A DNA stretch of 48,543 bases, taken from assembly GCA_028289545.1 (NCBI GenBank), contig JANQPG010000022.1, forward strand, positions 1-48,543, in the 5' to 3' direction. This document shows, in pieces, positions 35,328 through 43,806 of this stretch. Source of the DNA: Woeseiaceae bacterium (GTDB lineage Bacteria > Pseudomonadota > Gammaproteobacteria > Steroidobacterales > Woeseiaceae). Below the pieces are notes generated by a model that was not told where the DNA came from, searched no databases, and saw nothing but the letters and a program-made list of their open reading frames with translations. The position numbers were made by a program, and so were the translations under genes. Each line of letters opens with the position of its first letter. Positions within the stretch are counted from its first letter, which is position 1.

Positions 35328-36035
35328 CTAGAACCAGATGGCCATGTCAATACCGTACTCGTCATAGACGGGGCTCGCGGGCAGCCGTGTTGCCGAGCGC
35401 TCGGCGATACGCGCGGCCGACCAGAGCACCGCAAAGGCGTCGAGCACATCGTCCCGGGCCACGGACGTTCTCGGGTAGGCCGCGAGTGCACGATCGAGTG
35501 CCCGCGGTGGATGCACGCGGTCGAGCAGTCTGCGGCGCTCGTCGAAACCCTCCCGCGTGCGTTTTGCGTGCAGCATGGGTTCACCGGCGAGCGCCGCAAA
35601 ACTCACCTCCGGGTGGACCTCGTGCAGCGGGCGACCGAAGGAGGGCCGGGCACGAACCAGCCGGTCGACATCCGCAATTTTGGGCATGATAAAAAACGAC
35701 TGTTTGCTCATGCGTTTGCCTTCGAGCCGAAAGCGGAGTTCGCACGCTTTGCGGTAGTCGTCGACATCGAGCACGGGCCTGATCGGCGCGGAGAACACGC
35801 TGGACGTGCGCCGCGGACTCAGGGTTTTGCGCGCGAGTGTTTCGCACTCGCGGTTGCCGCGGTCGGGTAGGCCAACCGGTATGTCGATGCCGACGGCATC
35901 AAAACCCTCGAGCCGGTCGGCAAGTTCAACCGCGTTCTCGGCGACGAAGCAATCGGTTCGGGTTTTGTCGCGGAACGCTACAAACCAGCCGGCCTTGCAG
36001 CCGTCGACGCCTGCAATTCTGCCACCGCTCCGCAT
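35328..36035 (-). CDS. DUF429 family protein
   Basis: A 235-residue protein of the DUF429 group, predicted to have an RNase H-like fold. Typical segments: GGRIAGVDGCKAGWFVAF at the start, GIDIPVGLPDRGNRECE with acidic residues that would bind metal, RRTSSVFSAPIRPVL, and HEVHPEVSFAAL. No biochemical function is established that I can name with certainty. The ATG at 36035 is the first in the frame that keeps the GVDGCK strand near the N-terminus. It is transcribed toward the SPFH gene, 109 bases away, but no coupling is evident. Confidence 0.85.
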   Translation of the reverse strand: MRSGGRIAGVDGCKAGWFVAFRDKTRTDCFVAENAVELADRLEGFDAVGIDIPVGLPDRGNRECETLARKTLSPRRTSSVFSAPIRPVLDVDDYRKACELRFRLEGKRMSKQSFFIMPKIADVDRLVRARPSFGRPLHEVHPEVSFAALAGEPMLHAKRTREGFDERRRLLDRVHPPRALDRALAAYPRTSVARDDVLDAFAVLWSAARIAERSATRLPASPVYDEYGIDMAIWF

Positions 36036-36138
36036 GCGTCGAGTGTTTCACACTTAAGGTGTGTTGCGAAACTGGCGGTAGCTCGTCAGTGGCGCTTTGT
36101 CACCGGAACCTTGAGCGCGGGAGCGGTCACAAGGGAAT

Positions 36139-36645
36139 ATGTGGAAGAACACGGGAAAAGGACGTCCGGAGTTTGCCAGCGAACCCGGACCGGGCCAGGA
36201 GTCGGTCTGGGACTACCCGCGGCCACCGTCGCTGGTGCCGGATCCGCGGCTGATCGAGGTGCGCGCCGGCGGGCGGCTGTTGATCGCCACTCGCCAGGCG
36301 TATCGCGTACTCGAGACGGCGAGTCCGCCGACGTTCTACCTGCCGCCCGAGAAACTCGAACCGGATGTGCTCGTGAGTACCGCGGGCCGGAGTTACTGCG
36401 AGTGGAAAGGCGAAGCGGTCTACTGGGCGCTGGAAGGGAGTAGCGAGGCCGTGGCCTGGTCCTATCCAGAGCCAACGCCGGCGTTCCTACCCATTCGCGG
36501 CTACCTGTCGTTCTATCCGGGCCGGGTGGAATGCTACGTGGCCGGGGAACGGGTACGGGGGCAACCCGGCGGCTTCTACGGCGGCTGGATCACCGACGAA
36601 ATTGTGGGTCCCGTCAAGGGTGAGCCCGGCACAGGCCACTGGTAG
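36139..36645 (+). CDS. DUF427 domain protein
   Basis: A 168-residue cytoplasmic protein matching DUF427: WDYPRPPSLVPDPRLIEVRA, FYLPPEKLEPDVLV, SYCEWKGEAVYWAL and, toward the end, YLSFYPGRVECYVAGERV with GGFYGGWITDEIVGP. The family is widespread and without an assigned reaction. The ATG follows AAGGGA very closely (3 bases), shorter than usual. Converges with the LytTR gene, stops 19 bases apart. Confidence 0.87.
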   Translation: MWKNTGKGRPEFASEPGPGQESVWDYPRPPSLVPDPRLIEVRAGGRLLIATRQAYRVLETASPPTFYLPPEKLEPDVLVSTAGRSYCEWKGEAVYWALEGSSEAVAWSYPEPTPAFLPIRGYLSFYPGRVECYVAGERVRGQPGGFYGGWITDEIVGPVKGEPGTGHW

Positions 36646-36664
36646 TTGAGGCAGTGTCCCAGTC

Positions 36665-37516
36665 CTAGTTGAGGCGCTCGCGCAGGGCTCTGCGATAGCT
36701 GCGGCTGACCGGGACCTTGATATCGGAGTTGAGCTTGGCCTCGCCGTCGCCGGAATCGAACTGGCGGATTTCGACAACGCGCTCCAGGTTCACGATCGCG
36801 CTGCGATGGACACGCTGAAATCCCTGCTCGCTGAGCCGGTCGCCAATTCGAGTCATCGTATCTCTCAGCGGATACACGCGCTCACCCACATGCAGGTTGA
36901 CGTAGTTGCCGCAGGCCTCTATCCAGTCGATGTCGTGGGTGCGCACGAGGAACTCGCGTCCCAGTTTTTTGACGAGGAACCGCTCACTCGTGGACTGCTG
37001 CGTATCCTGCTCTCGGCCTTCGGCGACGAGCTCCGCTTCGCCCTGCAGGCGGCGAATGATGAAGTTGTACAGGTAGACCAGCGCAAGCAGCATGATGTAC
37101 GTGCGGAAGTCTTTCAGGTACTCGTAGCCGAACTCCCGTAGCCATTCCGGCCACACATAGGGCGCATCCGGTGAATACACCCGCCAGATGAGTTTGCGCA
37201 GACCGTACATGATGGCCACGTGACCGGCCGAAAAGACGACGCTGAACGCCATGTGGGCGGGGATGCTGGTCCTGAGGGCGTCGACGCGGATCGGATAGCG
37301 CGCGTTGAAGGCCAGCACGGCGGGAACCATGATCAGCAAGGCCAGATGGCTGCTGCCCTCCAGCGCCCAGGGCATCCAGGTGTGGTACGGATTGCCGTCA
37401 CGGCCCATCTCGATATGCACGATGAGCACGTTGGCGAAAAGGCCCATGAACATGAAGCCCAGCACGATCAGAGTTTCGAACCAGCGGCGTCTTTTCAGGT
37501 AGTCGTCCAGCGTCAT
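36665..37516 (-). CDS. Membrane-bound LytTR family transcriptional regulator
   Basis: A 283-residue protein with four membrane spans (about 15-37, 50-70, 87-105 and 138-157) and a C-terminal LytTR DNA-binding domain (about 180-283: FLVKKLGREFLVRTHDIDWIEACGNYVNLHV region, then RIGDRLSEQGFQRVHRSAIVNLERV). LytTR regulators bind promoter repeats and control exopolysaccharide, virulence or envelope genes. No receiver domain is present, so the signal is probably sensed by the membrane part. It diverges from an acyltransferase gene, a pairing I know from other proteobacteria, which it may regulate. Confidence 0.9.
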   Translation of the reverse strand: MTLDDYLKRRRWFETLIVLGFMFMGLFANVLIVHIEMGRDGNPYHTWMPWALEGSSHLALLIMVPAVLAFNARYPIRVDALRTSIPAHMAFSVVFSAGHVAIMYGLRKLIWRVYSPDAPYVWPEWLREFGYEYLKDFRTYIMLLALVYLYNFIIRRLQGEAELVAEGREQDTQQSTSERFLVKKLGREFLVRTHDIDWIEACGNYVNLHVGERVYPLRDTMTRIGDRLSEQGFQRVHRSAIVNLERVVEIRQFDSGDGEAKLNSDIKVPVSRSYRRALRERLN

Positions 37517-37701
37517 GCCGCCATCCTACCGCGCTCGTGCAAAACGCGCCGGCGATTTGTCCCGCAGCTTGTCCCTGTCGACCCACGGCTCGTCACAAGC
37601 CCCGCGCGGCGCGGCACTCAGGGGTATTTCCCCGCGCGCGCAGGGCCTAACGTCCGCCATCAGAAGATACCGCCACCACAGTCACGAAGAGGCTCCTGGT
37701 T

Positions 37702-38889
37702 ATGACGCAATCGGCCCGCCGCTACGACATCGACGCCATTCGCGTGTTCGCCTTCAGTTTGCTGATCCTGTACCACGTCGGCATGTTTTACGTGCTCGAC
37801 TGGGGCTGGCACATCAAGTCCGTGTATCAGGCCGAGTGGCTGCAGCTGCCCATGCGGTTCAGCAACCAGTGGCGTATGCACATCCTGTTCCTCGTCTCCG
37901 GCCTGGCAGTGAGCTTTGTCTGGGGACGTTACTCGCCGGGCAGGCTGGCGCTGCGGCGTGCGGGACGGCTGCTGCTGCCGCTGGTCTTTGGCATGGCGAT
38001 AGTTGTCGCGCCGCAGCCTTATTACGAAGCGCTGTCGAAAGGGATTATCGAGCCCGGTTTTCTCGACTTCATGCGCCGCTATCTGAGCTTCGAGGATTTC
38101 CCGGGTGAAGCCTGGGGCGGCGAGAACGAGATCGTCTGGACCTGGAATCATCTCTGGTATCTGCCGTACGTCCTGACGTACACGCTCGCGTGTATCCCGC
38201 TGTTTGTTTGGCTCGACGGGCGCGGCGCCCGGGTTCGCGGCGCGCTGCAGTCTCTCAGGGGGCCGGCGCTGATTCTGCTGCCGACGCTGCCGTTGCTGGC
38301 CTACGGCCTTTTCATCTTCCCCCATTTTCCCTTCATCGATCACAGTCTATTCGGCGACTGGTACGCTCACGCGCTCTACGGCACGTTTTTTATCTACGGT
38401 TTTGTCATTGGGCAGAGCCCGTCGCTGTGGCAGGAGTTTGCCCGCCTGCGCTGGTGGAGCGTCGGCCTGGGGGCCCTCGCGTTTGTCGCCCTGATTACCG
38501 GCGACCACTGGCTGCCCGCTGAAGGTCTGGCGAGAGACATTCCCCAGGCGGGCATCGTGTACCTCAATCGTTGGCTGTGGATTCTTGCCGTGCTGGGCTG
38601 GGGCCATCACCTCGTCAGCCGGCCGCTGCCCGGCCTGGCCTACGCCACCGAAGCGGTGTTTTCCTGGTACATCCTGCACCAGACGCTGACCGTGGTTGCC
38701 GGCTACGAACTGGCGAAGCACCAGCTGGGACCGGTCATCGAGCCGCTGCTCGTGCTTGCCGTGACGGTTGGCGGCTGCCTCGTCATCCACGAGTGGGTGA
38801 TTCGCCGAACGCCGTTGCTCCGGCCGTTGTTTGGTCTCCGTTACCGCGCCCGTCCGCCGAGCGGGCAAGGGCAGACGAGCGCTGCCTAG
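37702..38889 (+). CDS. Acyltransferase 3 family membrane protein (OpgC/MdoC-like)
   Basis: A 395-residue integral membrane protein with about ten hydrophobic spans. It opens RRYDIDAIRVFAFSLLILYHVGMFY, the acyltransferase-3 signature with the catalytic His, and continues RMHILFLVSGLAVSFVWGRY and RRAGRLLLPLVFGM. These enzymes transfer acyl groups, often succinyl or acetyl, onto periplasmic glucans or surface sugars; the layout is closest to OpgC-like proteins. Regulated possibly by the divergent LytTR gene. Its stop codon TAG shares the CTAG palindrome with the stop of the convergent histidine kinase gene (38886-38889). Confidence 0.87.
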   Translation: MTQSARRYDIDAIRVFAFSLLILYHVGMFYVLDWGWHIKSVYQAEWLQLPMRFSNQWRMHILFLVSGLAVSFVWGRYSPGRLALRRAGRLLLPLVFGMAIVVAPQPYYEALSKGIIEPGFLDFMRRYLSFEDFPGEAWGGENEIVWTWNHLWYLPYVLTYTLACIPLFVWLDGRGARVRGALQSLRGPALILLPTLPLLAYGLFIFPHFPFIDHSLFGDWYAHALYGTFFIYGFVIGQSPSLWQEFARLRWWSVGLGALAFVALITGDHWLPAEGLARDIPQAGIVYLNRWLWILAVLGWGHHLVSRPLPGLAYATEAVFSWYILHQTLTVVAGYELAKHQLGPVIEPLLVLAVTVGGCLVIHEWVIRRTPLLRPLFGLRYRARPPSGQGQTSAA

Positions 38890-40361
38890 GCAGCCTGACG
38901 ATGTACGGGCAGCTCGAATTCGAAGCGAGTGCCGGCGTTCTGCCGGCTTTTGACCGTGATCCGACTTTTGTGCAGGTCGAGTATGCGTTTGACGATGGCG
39001 AGCCCAAGCCCCGATGAGTCCGAGCGGGCCTGCTCGCCGTCGACGGCGCTGTAGAAGCGCTCGAAGATCCGCGGCAGGTCCTTGTCCGCAATACCCGGGC
39101 CCGTGTCGGAGACGGCAACCGCCAGCGCGTCCGGTTTTTCGGCAATACTGATCGTGACCTCGCCGCCGTCCGGCGTGAAGCGGACCGCGTTCTTGACGAG
39201 GTTTTCGAGGACTCTCTGGATCAGGCCAATGTCGCCCACGGTTTGCGGGCCGCCGGTATCGAATTCGATGTTGAGATCTATGCCGCGCTGCTCGGCCTCG
39301 ATCTGAAACTCCTGCAGCACGTCCTGGACGAGTTCCTGCAGCGAGAACGCCTCGAACTGTGGCGCTGCCTGGTTGGCGTCGAGTTTCGACAGTTCGAACA
39401 GGTCGCCGATCAGCGTGCTCAGGCGAACCGTGTGTTTGCGCGCAATCTTCAGGTACTGACGCCGGGCATCCTCGTCGAGAGCCTTGCCCTTGATGATCAG
39501 CGTCTCGAGATAACCCTGCATCGCAGCCAGCGGGGTGCGCAGATCGTGGGAGATGTTGGAAACCAGCTCGCGCCTCAGGCGATCATTCTCCTCGAGCTGT
39601 TCGATCTGCTCGGTGATGCGCTCCGACATGGCCGCGAAGTTCCGGCCCAGCTCGTCGATCTCGTCGCCGCCCGGTTTGGCCGGGATATGCTCGGGCTGTT
39701 CCGCAAAGCCGGTATGGCTTACGCGACGCATTTCGGCGCTCAGCCGCTTGAGGCGCCTTGTCAGCAGGTTGAACACGAGTACGCCGACGCTACCACCGGC
39801 CAGCACGATGAGCAGGAGGGCCAAGGTCGTCACCTTGGCCACGTAGGAGCTGCCGATGTCGCTGGCCAGCGCGTCGTAGGTCTGGCCGCCGAGCACGACG
39901 TACAGGTATCCCGCGAGGTTACCGTTGTCCACAACCTCGGACGCCGAAAACACTTTCTGCGTCGAGCCGGTCCTCGGATCGTCGCCGCGCACGGGCAGGC
40001 GCGTGTCGCCCGCAATGACCTGTCGTATCGGCGTGAGGTCGACGCTGGACTGCAGCACGGTGTCGTCCGGCATGCCGTGCCCGATGATGCGGCCGTCCGT
40101 GCCGAGCAGGTAGATTTCCGCCGTGGGGTTAATCACCATGGCGCGCGCGGCGAGTTCCTCGAGGCTGTTGAGATCCGCGACGCCGTCGCGAATCAACTGC
40201 CGTTCACCCGTGACGTACATGGCGATAGGCGCGTTGAGGCGTTGAGTCAGTTCCTCGTAGTAGGCTTTTGTGTTGATGCGCTCGACGAGATAGAACGCAC
40301 CGCCCATGAGTCCGACAATCAACAGCAGCGCAAGCGACAGGCGGGCGAACAGAGTATTCAT
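38886..40361 (-). CDS. Sensor histidine kinase
   Basis: A 491-residue two-component kinase. Order: membrane helix (8-26), a periplasmic sensor region of about 150 residues with a PAS/Cache-like strand (AEIYLLGTDGRIIGHGMPDD), second membrane helix (179-200), HAMP domain, phospho-acceptor helix with H272 in SNISHDLRTPL, and an ATPase domain with NLVKNAVRF, DTGPGIADKDLPRIFERF and SSGLGLAIVKRIL. It autophosphorylates and passes the phosphate to the response regulator whose stop codon overlaps its start (ATGA). The signal is unknown; the adjacent spondin-domain genes are possible targets. Confidence 0.95.
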   Translation of the reverse strand: MNTLFARLSLALLLIVGLMGGAFYLVERINTKAYYEELTQRLNAPIAMYVTGERQLIRDGVADLNSLEELAARAMVINPTAEIYLLGTDGRIIGHGMPDDTVLQSSVDLTPIRQVIAGDTRLPVRGDDPRTGSTQKVFSASEVVDNGNLAGYLYVVLGGQTYDALASDIGSSYVAKVTTLALLLIVLAGGSVGVLVFNLLTRRLKRLSAEMRRVSHTGFAEQPEHIPAKPGGDEIDELGRNFAAMSERITEQIEQLEENDRLRRELVSNISHDLRTPLAAMQGYLETLIIKGKALDEDARRQYLKIARKHTVRLSTLIGDLFELSKLDANQAAPQFEAFSLQELVQDVLQEFQIEAEQRGIDLNIEFDTGGPQTVGDIGLIQRVLENLVKNAVRFTPDGGEVTISIAEKPDALAVAVSDTGPGIADKDLPRIFERFYSAVDGEQARSDSSGLGLAIVKRILDLHKSRITVKSRQNAGTRFEFELPVHRQAA

Positions 40362-41098
40362 TTGGCGATGCTGAGTTGCGGTTTTTGCGACGGGTCGTCG
40401 GCGAACTTGTAGCCGATACCCCAGACGGTCACGATCGTTTCAGGCTTCGACGGGTCTTCCTCGATCTTCGCGCGCAGCCGGTTGATGTGCGAATTCACGG
40501 TGTGTTCGTAGCCTTCGTGGCCATAGCCCCAGACCTGATCGAGCAGGTCGGCACGGCGAAACACGCGGCCCGGGTGGCGCGCAAAGTAGCAGAGCAGGTC
40601 GAACTCCCTCGCCGTCAGGTCGACGGGCTTGCCCGCCATGGTGACCTCGCGGCGTTCGGTATCGATCGCGATCTTCCCGGCGCGGATGGCGGCGGTCGCC
40701 TTCGGCGTCTCCTTCTCGTGCAGGTTGCTTACGCGGCGGAACATCGCCCGGACCCGGGCAGCCAGTTCGAGGACGCTGAACGGCTTGGTCAGGTAGTCGT
40801 CGGCGCCGGACTCGAGGCCAAGTACCCGATCGAGCTCCGCCGACATCGACGTCAGCATGAGGATCGGCTGGTACTGGTCGCCGCGGCTGCGAACGCTGCG
40901 GCAGATATCGAGACCGCTCGGACCCGGCAGGCGAATGTCGAGAATGATCATGGACCAGGTCTGCTCGACGGCAAGTGCGAGGCCCGCATGACCGTCGCGT
41001 GCCACGACCAGTTCGTCACACAGGTCCTTGAGATGCAGGCTGACGAGCTCCGCAATGTCGCGCTCGTCTTCCACCAGCAGTATGCGTCGTCGATCCAC
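40358..41098 (-). CDS. OmpR/PhoB family response regulator
   Basis: A 246-residue regulator with receiver domain (acidic pair E10/D11, phospho-acceptor D54 in IILDIRLPG, Lys in YLTKPF) and a C-terminal winged helix (VDLTAREFDLLCYFARHPGRVFRR, HTVNSHINRLRAKIE, VWGIGYKF). A GTG start at 41098 is chosen: it has AAGGGAG upstream and gives VDRRRILLVEDE at the N-terminus; the longer frame to 41218 runs through a hairpin and adds no domain. First gene of the two-component operon, overlapping the kinase by 4 bases. Confidence 0.94.
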   Translation of the reverse strand: MDRRRILLVEDERDIAELVSLHLKDLCDELVVARDGHAGLALAVEQTWSMIILDIRLPGPSGLDICRSVRSRGDQYQPILMLTSMSAELDRVLGLESGADDYLTKPFSVLELAARVRAMFRRVSNLHEKETPKATAAIRAGKIAIDTERREVTMAGKPVDLTAREFDLLCYFARHPGRVFRRADLLDQVWGYGHEGYEHTVNSHINRLRAKIEEDPSKPETIVTVWGIGYKFADDPSQKPQLSIAK

Positions 41099-41113
41099 CG
41101 GACTCCCTTGCCC

Positions 41114-41161
41114 AGTGGGCAGCTTGATAAATTCCTCCGCTTTCAGCGGGCGCTGCCCACT
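41114..41161 (-). promoter_or_regulatory. Hairpin in the 5' leader of the two-component operon
   Basis: AGTGGGCAGC (41114-41123) is exactly complementary to GCTGCCCACT (41152-41161), and a small inner stem lies in the loop. The structure ends 16 bases before the GTG start at 41098, just before its ribosome binding site. It could modulate translation or mark a promoter-proximal terminator; no T run is seen. Confidence 0.5.
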
Positions 41162-41249
41162 AGGGCGCGTATTGCCCGACTTATCGGGCGGGCTTGCAGA
41201 ATAGACCGGGAATTTCACGTAAATATCACAGGCGAACAGAACCTATCTC

Positions 41250-41285
41250 AAAAAAGCCGGCAGCACGTCCCTGTGCCGCCCGGCT
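41250..41285 (-). terminator. Terminator of the spondin-domain operon
   Basis: On the minus strand AGCCGG and CCGGCT (41255-41260 with 41280-41285), with a further GCAC/GTGC pairing inside, are followed by six T residues (A residues at 41250-41255 on the plus strand). It lies 10 bases after the spondin-domain lipoprotein stop. Confidence 0.85.
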
Positions 41286-41294
41286 GGTGGGGAG

Positions 41295-42032
41295 TCATTC
41301 GACCCGTGTGACCGTCGCGCGTAACACGGGATTGTCGAAGCGATGCTGGTTGTCGAGGTCCGAGCTTGCGAAGCCGTCGTCGCGTCCAACGATGCCCGAG
41401 TGCATCGTCACCCGGTCGTCGCGGTCGTCGCGGCTGGCGTTGAATCCTTCACCGCCGCCAACGGGGCCCGGGATGTGGATCGCTTCTTCGGTGTTGGCTT
41501 CGGTGCCGGCGTCGTAGGCAATACCGCTGCCTCGACGGCTGTCACCGACGGCGAGATCGCCGATCGCCAGGCCGTTGATGGCCGTAAACGCGTCGTTGGT
41601 GTTGACGAGCATCGTGCTGACGGACAACTCGGCGGTCGGCAGTTCGGTCAGCTCGATCGTAAAGCGTAGGCTCGCCGATGCGCCCGGCGGCACGGGGCTG
41701 TTGCCCGCCGCCGTTGCGAACACGCCGGAATCCGCTGCCGCTTCGGCAAACAGCCGGCCGTTCGTACCGCCTTCCGCGAGCTCTTCGAGACCGATCGTTG
41801 CGGCATCACCGACGTTGAACACACGGTAGCTGTCGTCGTGCGCGATCACGGCGATCGGAGAGAGCGGCTGCGCGTTGGTCAGGTTGGTGACGCTGACCTC
41901 GAAGGTCGCGAGTGCCGGCGGTGCGGGGGGCTCGGGCAGCGGCGGCACCGAGTCGCTGCTGCAGGCCGCAATGACGAGGCCGGCCGCAGCCAGCGCCACG
42001 GTGCGTGATCGTCGCGTGTGATGATTCGACAT
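41295..42032 (-). CDS. Spondin_N domain lipoprotein
   Basis: A 245-residue lipoprotein: the signal peptide ends in the lipobox VIAAC with C24, followed by SSDS and a Pro-rich linker. Residues about 42-200 match the spondin N-terminal domain (FEVSVTNLTNAQPLSPIAVIAHD, then AVGD, AYDAGTEANTEE, IHIPGP), a beta-sandwich also found in bacterial secreted proteins. Repeated Asp/Arg pairs (RDDRDDR) near the C-terminus are notable. It follows the paralogous gene upstream by 9 bases in the same operon and may be a surface or periplasmic binding protein. The substrate is unknown. Confidence 0.85.
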   Translation of the reverse strand: MSNHHTRRSRTVALAAAGLVIAACSSDSVPPLPEPPAPPALATFEVSVTNLTNAQPLSPIAVIAHDDSYRVFNVGDAATIGLEELAEGGTNGRLFAEAAADSGVFATAAGNSPVPPGASASLRFTIELTELPTAELSVSTMLVNTNDAFTAINGLAIGDLAVGDSRRGSGIAYDAGTEANTEEAIHIPGPVGGGEGFNASRDDRDDRVTMHSGIVGRDDGFASSDLDNQHRFDNPVLRATVTRVE

Positions 42033-42041
42033 GCCGGTCTC

Positions 42042-42746
42042 CTAGCGTACGGTGACGACAACGCGCACGACCGGGTTCAACCAGCGGTGCACGCGACTGT
42101 CGAGGTCGCTCGTACCGCCCGTGGCGTCGGTATCGCCCAGTGCGTTGCGGTGGATGTGCACGGTCGGATTGGCGTCCGCGGCGGCGGCGCCCGTTGCACC
42201 CGTGCCTGCGAGGCCGCCGGGATCGGCCGGCATGCCGGGAACGCCGGGCGCGCCGCCGCCGTTCAGGATTTCGTCATTGGCTTCGGTCCCGGAGTCATAC
42301 GCCGGAAGGTTGTACACGTAGGTTCCGGGTTCGGTCGGGATCGTAATTGCGTTGAGGCCCGCGAAGGCGTCGTTCGTCGGCAGCAGCATTGCAACGACCG
42401 AAAGCTGCGTGTTGCTGGTGTTGTCGGTGTTGAGATCGACATCCGTGTTCTGCGCGGGCGGCAGCAGTCCGCCTGCCGGGTTCGCCGCTATCGTGGCGCC
42501 GAGACCCTCGAGGGTGGTGACGAGCCCGGCAATGTCGCCGCCTTCGGCCATCGCCTGCAGTTCCGCGGACGCGGGTTGACCAACCTGGAAGAGGCTTGTG
42601 CCTTCCGGATGAGCGGCAACCAGGAACGGCGTAAACCAGATGCCGTTCGTCAGGTTGACGATTCTTACGTTGAAGTCCGCAGCCTGCACGGCAGGCGCAT
42701 TCAACAGCGTGGCGGCCAGGGCTGCTGCGGCGAACAGGGTTCTCAT
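42042..42746 (-). CDS. Spondin_N domain exported protein
   Basis: A 234-residue protein with a Sec signal peptide cleaved by signal peptidase I (LLNAPAVQA, then ADFNVRIVNLTNGIWFTPFL). The spondin-like domain shares with the downstream gene the opening strand VRIVNLTNG / VSVTNLTNA, the MLLPTNDAFAGLNAI / MLVNTNDAFTAINGL stretch, YDSGTEANDE / YDAGTEANTE, and a C-terminal RWLNPVVRVVVTVR / RFDNPVLRATVTRVE, so the two are tandem paralogues, one free in the periplasm and one lipid-anchored. A glycine-rich loop (GGGAPGVPGMPADPGGLAGT) replaces the Asp/Arg stretch of its neighbour. Confidence 0.87.
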   Translation of the reverse strand: MRTLFAAAALAATLLNAPAVQAADFNVRIVNLTNGIWFTPFLVAAHPEGTSLFQVGQPASAELQAMAEGGDIAGLVTTLEGLGATIAANPAGGLLPPAQNTDVDLNTDNTSNTQLSVVAMLLPTNDAFAGLNAITIPTEPGTYVYNLPAYDSGTEANDEILNGGGAPGVPGMPADPGGLAGTGATGAAAADANPTVHIHRNALGDTDATGGTSDLDSRVHRWLNPVVRVVVTVR

Positions 42747-42947
42747 GAGTGTCTCCGTTGTCGTATGGATCAGTCGTAGGGAAAAGTCACGACACAGACT
42801 GCCGGAGAGTTGTCACGAGAAGCTCACGCGTCGCTAACAAATGGCTTGCAAGAGCGTTGCGAAACCGGAGCGTCGATTTCGCGGCCCCGGCTGTGTCGAG
42901 CATCGCTTTTTGTGTACCCTGATGCGCGCCAATAGTCGGGGACAAAC

Positions 42948-43622
42948 ATGCTGACGGTACATCACCTGGAGAACTCGAGATCGCAGCGAATTTTGTGGCT
43001 GCTCGAAGAACTCGGCGCGGACTACGAGCTGGTGCGCTACGAACGGGATCCGGCGACGAGCCTGGCGCCGGAGTCGCTACGCGCGCTGCATCCGCTCGGC
43101 AAGTCGCCCATCGTGACCGACGGAGAGCACTGCATAGCGGAGTCGGGCGCCATCATCGAGTATCTGACGGCGCGTTACGGCGACGGCAGCCTGGTGCCCC
43201 CGGATGCGAGCCCGGAGCGGCTTCAGTACACCTACTGGCTGCACTACGCCGAGGGAACCTTCATGCCGTTCATGGTCCTGTCGCTGATCCTTACGCGCAT
43301 CGAATCCGCGCCGGTGCCTTTTTTTCTCAAGCCCGTAACCCGGGGGATCGCCGGCAAGGTGCGCAAAGGCTACCTGTCCGCAAACGTCACGCGGAACCTG
43401 GAGTTCATGGAGGCGACGCTCAAGGCATCAGATTGGTTTGCGGGCGAACGGTTTACGGCAGCAGATATACAGATGAGCTTTGCGCTGGAAGCGGCGGAGG
43501 TTCGCACAAACCTCGCGGCGGAATACCCGGCGTTGGCCGCGTTCCTCGAACGCATCCGCTCGCGCCCGGCCTATCGTGCAGCGCTCGAGCGGGGCGGGCC
43601 CTACGAACTCTTGAGCGCCTGA
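42948..43622 (+). CDS. Glutathione S-transferase family protein
   Basis: A 224-residue cytosolic transferase. The N-terminal thioredoxin-like half reads MLTVHHLENSRSQRILWLLEELG, with the Ser/Arg pair expected at the glutathione site, then HPLGKSPIVTDGEHCIAESGAIIEYL, whose cis-Pro and ESGAI segment bind glutathione. The helical C-terminal half has WFAGERFTAADIQMSF. It conjugates glutathione to electrophiles or acts as a peroxidase; the substrate cannot be inferred. The ATG follows GGGGA. It stands alone between minus-strand genes. Confidence 0.93.
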   Translation: MLTVHHLENSRSQRILWLLEELGADYELVRYERDPATSLAPESLRALHPLGKSPIVTDGEHCIAESGAIIEYLTARYGDGSLVPPDASPERLQYTYWLHYAEGTFMPFMVLSLILTRIESAPVPFFLKPVTRGIAGKVRKGYLSANVTRNLEFMEATLKASDWFAGERFTAADIQMSFALEAAEVRTNLAAEYPALAAFLERIRSRPAYRAALERGGPYELLSA

Positions 43623-43655
43623 ACGATTTTGAGATCGGGTTCTCGGGCCGAGGAC

Positions 43656-43687
43656 AAAAAAGCCCGCTGCGGATCACCGCAGCGGGC
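43656..43687 (-). terminator. Terminator of the DUF4382-like lipoprotein gene
   Basis: An 11-bp stem (GCCCGCTGCGG 43662-43672 with CCGCAGCGGGC 43677-43687, loop ATCA) is followed on the minus strand by six T residues. On the plus strand it is preceded by A residues, so its main direction is for the gene at 43807. Confidence 0.88.
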
Positions 43688-43806
43688 CAAGCCAGTCATT
43701 CGCAGGACGTAAGGGGGTAAGGGGGAGCAGTCTCGCGAATGGTCCTTAGTGGGTCCTTTGTGGCTCCTTCAGGGTTGGCTTCAACAGATCGTCGGACGTG
43801 CCGACC

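Noticed and set aside
39243..41311. Long plus-strand frames opposite the two-component genes
   Set aside because: Antisense shadows; the minus-strand histidine kinase and response regulator have all expected motifs.
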